The notes beneath the pieces are model-generated. The model saw only the letters and a program-made list of their open reading frames with translations. It was not told the origin of the DNA and made no database searches. DNA of 8,492 bases from Methanomicrobiales archaeon (GTDB lineage Archaea; Halobacteriota; Methanomicrobia; Methanomicrobiales; Methanospirillaceae): the NCBI GenBank assembly GCA_012520015.1, contig JAAYPD010000441.1:1-8492 (forward strand), read 5' to 3'. How positions within the stretch are numbered: position 1 is the stretch's first letter; the number at the start of each line of letters is the position of its first letter. Made by a program: the position numbers and the translations under genes. Shown piece by piece: positions 5,292-8,492 of this stretch.

Positions 5292-7975
5292 GTATTTCGT
5301 GCTTTCTCCTGCAGACTGGCAAGGATGCCAAGTGCTTCAATCGGCGTTATCTCGTTGACCTTAAGCAGGTTAAGTTCCTCACGGAGTGGATCCGGGCCGG
5401 GGTCCTGCTCCTGACCTGCACCTGAGTCAAGCAGGATCATCTGGGTATACCTCTTAACACCCCCACCGGCCTGGTCCTCTCCGCTCATTATCCGTCTCAT
5501 GAGCTCTTCAGATCTTGTGATCACCGGCAAAGGAACTCCTGCAAGCCTGGCAACATGAATACCATAACTCCGGTCGGTGGCCCCCGGCACCAGTTTCCTT
5601 AGAAATATGACATCCTTATCGGTCTCTTTCACCGCGAAATGGCAGTTCCTGACACGCTTAAGATCGGCTTCTATCCCCACAATCTCGTGAAAGTGGGTGG
5701 CAAAAAGGCATCGTGGGCCCTTTGACTTTTTTCCGTGAAGATGCTCAAGAACTGCCTTTGCTATGCAGTACCCGTCAAGTGTGCTGGTCCCCCGGCCAAT
5801 CTCGTCAAGGATGACAAGGCTTTTATCAGTCGCATGGTTCAGGATGGTTGCAAGTTCCATCATCTCCACCATGAAGGTACTCTGTCCTGATGCCAGGTCA
5901 TCAAAAGCTCCGACCCTGGTGAATATCCTGTCAACAATCCCCACCCTTGCATAAGTGGCCGGGACAAAACTTCCCATCTGGGCAAGGATGATGATAAGGG
6001 CTACGGACCGCATGTAAGTGGACTTTCCTGCCATGTTTGCCCCGGTGATGATAAGGACCTGGTCTTCTCCGGCAGAGAGTTCAGCATCATTTGGAACAAA
6101 CCCTCCTTTAAGGCTGATCTCCACCACCGGATGACGCCCTTCCCTTACAAGAAGAGACTGGGTATCGACGAGTTCTGGCCTGACATACCGGTTTTTCAAT
6201 GCTGTTTCGGCAAGCCCTGCATAAAGATCAATCTTCCCGACGGCATGTGCTATCTCCTGAATGGAGGGAACCTCCTGGCTGGCCTTGTCAAGAATCTCCC
6301 TGAAGATCTCCTCTTCAAGGCCAAGCAGCCGTTCATCAGCCGTTGCTATCTGTGACTCCATCTCCCGAAGGGCAGGGATGGTATAACGCTCTCCATTGGC
6401 GGTGGTCTGCCGCCGCTCATAATCGCCAGGAACGCTTGAGAGATTTGCCTTTGTAACCTCGATGAAGTATCCAAAAATTGCATTATATTTTATTTTAAGT
6501 GACTTGATTCCGGTCCGTTCCTTCTCCTGCAGCTCAAGGTCCAGTATCCACTGTTTCCCGTTCTTTGATATGGTCCTGAGCTTGTCCAGTTCTTCATGAA
6601 AACCGTCCCTTATCACTCCACCTTTTCTAACAATGGCAGGCGGGTCTTCGACTATGGCCCTTGTGATGAGATCGGCAAGTGATGTGATGTCCTTAATCCC
6701 TGAGATTGCAGCAGACAGTTCCTGGGGGATGTCATACTCATCTGGCTCATCAGACAGGATTTTTTTCAGGGCATTTACTGCCTGTGCTGCTGATGCAAGG
6801 GTTACCAGGTCGCGGGGGCTTGCATTGCCATAACTGATCCTGCCTGCAATCCGTTCAAGATCAGGGAACCGGTGAATGCATGTCCTGGTATCATGCCTGA
6901 CTCCTGACCGGCCGGTAAAAAAAGATACGGCATCAAGACGGCGGTTAATCTCGCCAGGGTCAAGAAGAGGGGCTGCAATTCTGCGTCTTACCAGTCGGCG
7001 GCCCATCGGGGTCAGGGTCATGTCAATTGCTGCAACAAGCGTGCCTTCTTCGGTCCGGTCCCTGATATTGTGCAGGATCTCAAGGTTCCTTAAGGTTACT
7101 GCGTCAAGGACAAGGTGTGATGCCGCATCTGTGCGGTGAACAGACCTGATATGTGATAAAGCATCGAACTGTGTCTTCTGGGCATAGGCAAGGGCAGCAC
7201 CGGCCGCGACAGTTCCATAAGGATATCCGGCGCAGGGCAGATCTTCAGGGCTTGAGATATCAAGCTGCTGGCAGAGGACTTTTTCTGCTGATGCAAGGGT
7301 GAAGAGTTCAGGATCCTGTGTCGAGACAAGAGGGACAACAAGGTGTAAAAAGCCTTTAAGCTCCTCGCCTGCTCCTTCAGGGATGATGCACTCTGCCGGA
7401 TGATACCTTGCAGTCTCTGCCCTTATTCCATCGTAGATATCCTTCGTTGATATCTCGGTATACTGGAGATCGCCCGTGGAGATATCGATGAAAGCAAGTC
7501 CAACCTGCTTTTTTTTAAGGTCAGGATAAACTGACATCAGGTAACGGGCCTGCTCGGTCGAGAGGAGAGAAGCATCTATGACGGTTCCTGGTGTTACGAC
7601 TCTTACCACCGCCCGTTTCACAACCCCCTTAGCTTTCCTGGGGTCTTCGACCTGCTCACAGATGGCCACCTTGTAACCCTTGCCTATCATCCTGGAAAGG
7701 TAGGTATCCACGGCATGGTAAGGAACCCCGGCAAGAGGGATCTCCTGCCCATCTGGCATTCTTCCACGTGATGTCAGGGTGATGTCAAGTTCTCTTGCAC
7801 ATACCTGTGCATCTTCGCAGAATGTCTCATAGAAATCGCCCATCCGGAAGAAGATGATGCAGTCCGGGTACTGCTGCTTGGCATCATAGAACTGTTGCAT
7901 TGCCGGCGTAACCTTCCCCGGTTTTCCCGTATCTTCTTTATGTCCAGGTTTATTCCCGGCTGCCGGATCACTCAT
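5288..7975 (-). CDS. mutS: DNA mismatch repair protein MutS (MutS1)
   Basis: MutS binds mismatches and small loops in new DNA and recruits MutL. The 895-residue protein has every MutS1 part. The mismatch-binding domain has TPAMQQF (23-29) and the Phe-X-Glu wedge F48-Y-E50 in GDFYETF. A connector and lever/clamp region follows (about 135-600). The C-terminal ABC ATPase has Walker A GANMAGKST (645-653), the GQSTFMVEM signature (697-705), Walker B VILDEIGRG (721-729) and the ATHFHE switch (759-764). The tail EITPIEALGILASLQE (875-890) is typical of bacterial MutS. The first 20 or so residues are an unconserved polar extension, but the next in-frame Met (26) would cut into TPAMQQ, so ATG 7975 is preferred. 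Only AAAGGA, one base from the ATG, resembles a ribosome site. It leads the mutS-mutL operon. The closeness to bacterial MutS suggests old transfer into this archaeal lineage (inference). Confidence 0.98.
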   Translation of the reverse strand: MSDPAAGNKPGHKEDTGKPGKVTPAMQQFYDAKQQYPDCIIFFRMGDFYETFCEDAQVCARELDITLTSRGRMPDGQEIPLAGVPYHAVDTYLSRMIGKGYKVAICEQVEDPRKAKGVVKRAVVRVVTPGTVIDASLLSTEQARYLMSVYPDLKKKQVGLAFIDISTGDLQYTEISTKDIYDGIRAETARYHPAECIIPEGAGEELKGFLHLVVPLVSTQDPELFTLASAEKVLCQQLDISSPEDLPCAGYPYGTVAAGAALAYAQKTQFDALSHIRSVHRTDAASHLVLDAVTLRNLEILHNIRDRTEEGTLVAAIDMTLTPMGRRLVRRRIAAPLLDPGEINRRLDAVSFFTGRSGVRHDTRTCIHRFPDLERIAGRISYGNASPRDLVTLASAAQAVNALKKILSDEPDEYDIPQELSAAISGIKDITSLADLITRAIVEDPPAIVRKGGVIRDGFHEELDKLRTISKNGKQWILDLELQEKERTGIKSLKIKYNAIFGYFIEVTKANLSSVPGDYERRQTTANGERYTIPALREMESQIATADERLLGLEEEIFREILDKASQEVPSIQEIAHAVGKIDLYAGLAETALKNRYVRPELVDTQSLLVREGRHPVVEISLKGGFVPNDAELSAGEDQVLIITGANMAGKSTYMRSVALIIILAQMGSFVPATYARVGIVDRIFTRVGAFDDLASGQSTFMVEMMELATILNHATDKSLVILDEIGRGTSTLDGYCIAKAVLEHLHGKKSKGPRCLFATHFHEIVGIEADLKRVRNCHFAVKETDKDVIFLRKLVPGATDRSYGIHVARLAGVPLPVITRSEELMRRIMSGEDQAGGGVKRYTQMILLDSGAGQEQDPGPDPLREELNLLKVNEITPIEALGILASLQEKARNT

Positions 7976-8106
7976 GTCCTTTACATGTTTGTGAAAGGAA
8001 GACCAAAATGGTAACCTTGCAGATCATGGTTCCGGCCAGGTTTTACGAATAAATAAAGGTAATCATTCATTAAGCTATAAACATCTAAAAAACCAGAAAC
8101 TCTTCT
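7976..8106. promoter_or_regulatory. Divergent mutS/argC promoter region
   Basis: This 131-base AT-rich gap separates two genes that point away from each other. For argC, CTATAAAC (8075-8082) is centred about 28 bases before ATG 8107, giving a leader of only a few bases and no Shine-Dalgarno. For mutS, TTTATTTAT on the minus strand (8049-8057) would start transcription near 8027 and leave a leader of about 50 bases. The two boxes are only 18 bases apart, so the two promoters may compete. A tiny ATG-TAA start-stop pair (minus, 7986-7981) lies just before the mutS start. Confidence 0.5.
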
Positions 8107-8492
8107 ATGAAAGCTGCAATCATCGGCGCTTCCGGGTATACCGGGGGCGAACCGATCCGACTGATGCAATCACATCCCCATGTGACCATTGATGTCGCAA
8201 CATCCAGGCAGCTGGCAGGAAAACCTGTGACAGATCAACATCCTCATCTCAGGGGTTTTTGCAACCTTACTTTTGAAAACCCGGAGGTGTCTGCACTTGA
8301 TACTGATTTCGCATTCCTGGCAGTTCCCCACACGGCCGCGATGTCATATGTTCCTGACCTGCTTGAGCGTGGGATAAAGACGATAGACCTCTCTGCAGAT
8401 TACCGCCTCCCGAGGGCAGTCTTTGAAGAGGTTTACGGAACGCCACATACCGCCTGGAGGGATGCTCCATATGGTCTTTGTGAACTGCACAG
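8107..8492 (+). CDS. argC: N-acetyl-gamma-glutamyl-phosphate reductase, 5' part
   Basis: ArgC reduces N-acetyl-glutamyl-phosphate to the semialdehyde with NADPH, the third step of arginine biosynthesis, in the cytosol. Only the first 128 codons and two bases are in the window; the frame is open at the edge. The N-terminal Rossmann fold shows the NADP-binding GASGYTGGE (7-15), then VPHTAAM (73-79), DLSADYRL (94-101) and PYGLCELH (121-128). The last two are hallmark ArgC segments; a Cys stands where I recall Pro in the common YGLPEL form. The catalytic cysteine, expected around residue 150, lies beyond the window. Start ATG 8107 follows a TATA box by about 28 bases without a Shine-Dalgarno. Methanogen argC often leads argJ and argB, so the operon may continue to the right; that is not visible here. 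Confidence 0.95.
   Translation, partial: MKAAIIGASGYTGGEPIRLMQSHPHVTIDVATSRQLAGKPVTDQHPHLRGFCNLTFENPEVSALDTDFAFLAVPHTAAMSYVPDLLERGIKTIDLSADYRLPRAVFEEVYGTPHTAWRDAPYGLCELH

Noticed and set aside
7981..8169. 62-codon minus-strand frame across the mutS/argC gap
   Set aside because: It overlaps the 5' end of argC on the other strand and the shared promoter region; the argC frame is clearly the real one.

Overview
The window reads as a chromosomal segment of a euryarchaeal methanogen, most likely of the Methanomicrobiales. The reasons are archaeal-style promoters (TATA boxes, little Shine-Dalgarno use), oligo-T terminators, a haloarchaeal/methanogen-type small winged-helix-like protein (DUF7123 type), an AglJ-like glycosyltransferase, a short GSI-alpha glutamine synthetase, a tRNA gene without encoded CCA, and bacterial-type MutS/MutL, which only some archaea carry. 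The species is inferred from gene content and has not been tested by any search.

Layout. Positions 60-311 (minus) hold a small DUF7123-like protein. Positions 312-953 hold no convincing gene but are rich in inverted repeats, tandem repeats and oligo-T runs. tRNA-Gly(CCC) follows at 954-1024 (minus), then an AglJ-like family 2 glycosyltransferase at 1083-1997 (minus) and glutamine synthetase glnA at 2067-3398 (minus). The mismatch-repair operon mutS-mutL lies at 7975 down to 3476 (minus), with a 4-base ATGA overlap between the two genes. mutL carries a single-base frameshift at 3666-3669 that removes the conserved C-terminal end. The 5' part of argC is on the plus strand from 8107 and runs off the window; it is divergent from mutS across a 131-base shared promoter region.

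How the genes relate. MutS recognises mismatches and MutL is the coupled endonuclease/matchmaker; they are co-transcribed. GlnA (ammonia assimilation) and ArgC (arginine biosynthesis) are nitrogen and amino-acid genes, and AglJ starts the N-glycan of the cell surface. These three genes share one feature: a TATA-like element roughly 26-32 bases before the ATG and no Shine-Dalgarno, so very short-leader or leaderless mRNAs are likely. The small DUF7123-like gene has the opposite design: a perfect GGTGA site, an apparently long leader, and a nested palindrome over its likely promoter.

I see no defence island, CRISPR array, insertion sequence or clearly new multi-gene system. The best leads are the mutL frameshift and the structured 642-base gene-free stretch.
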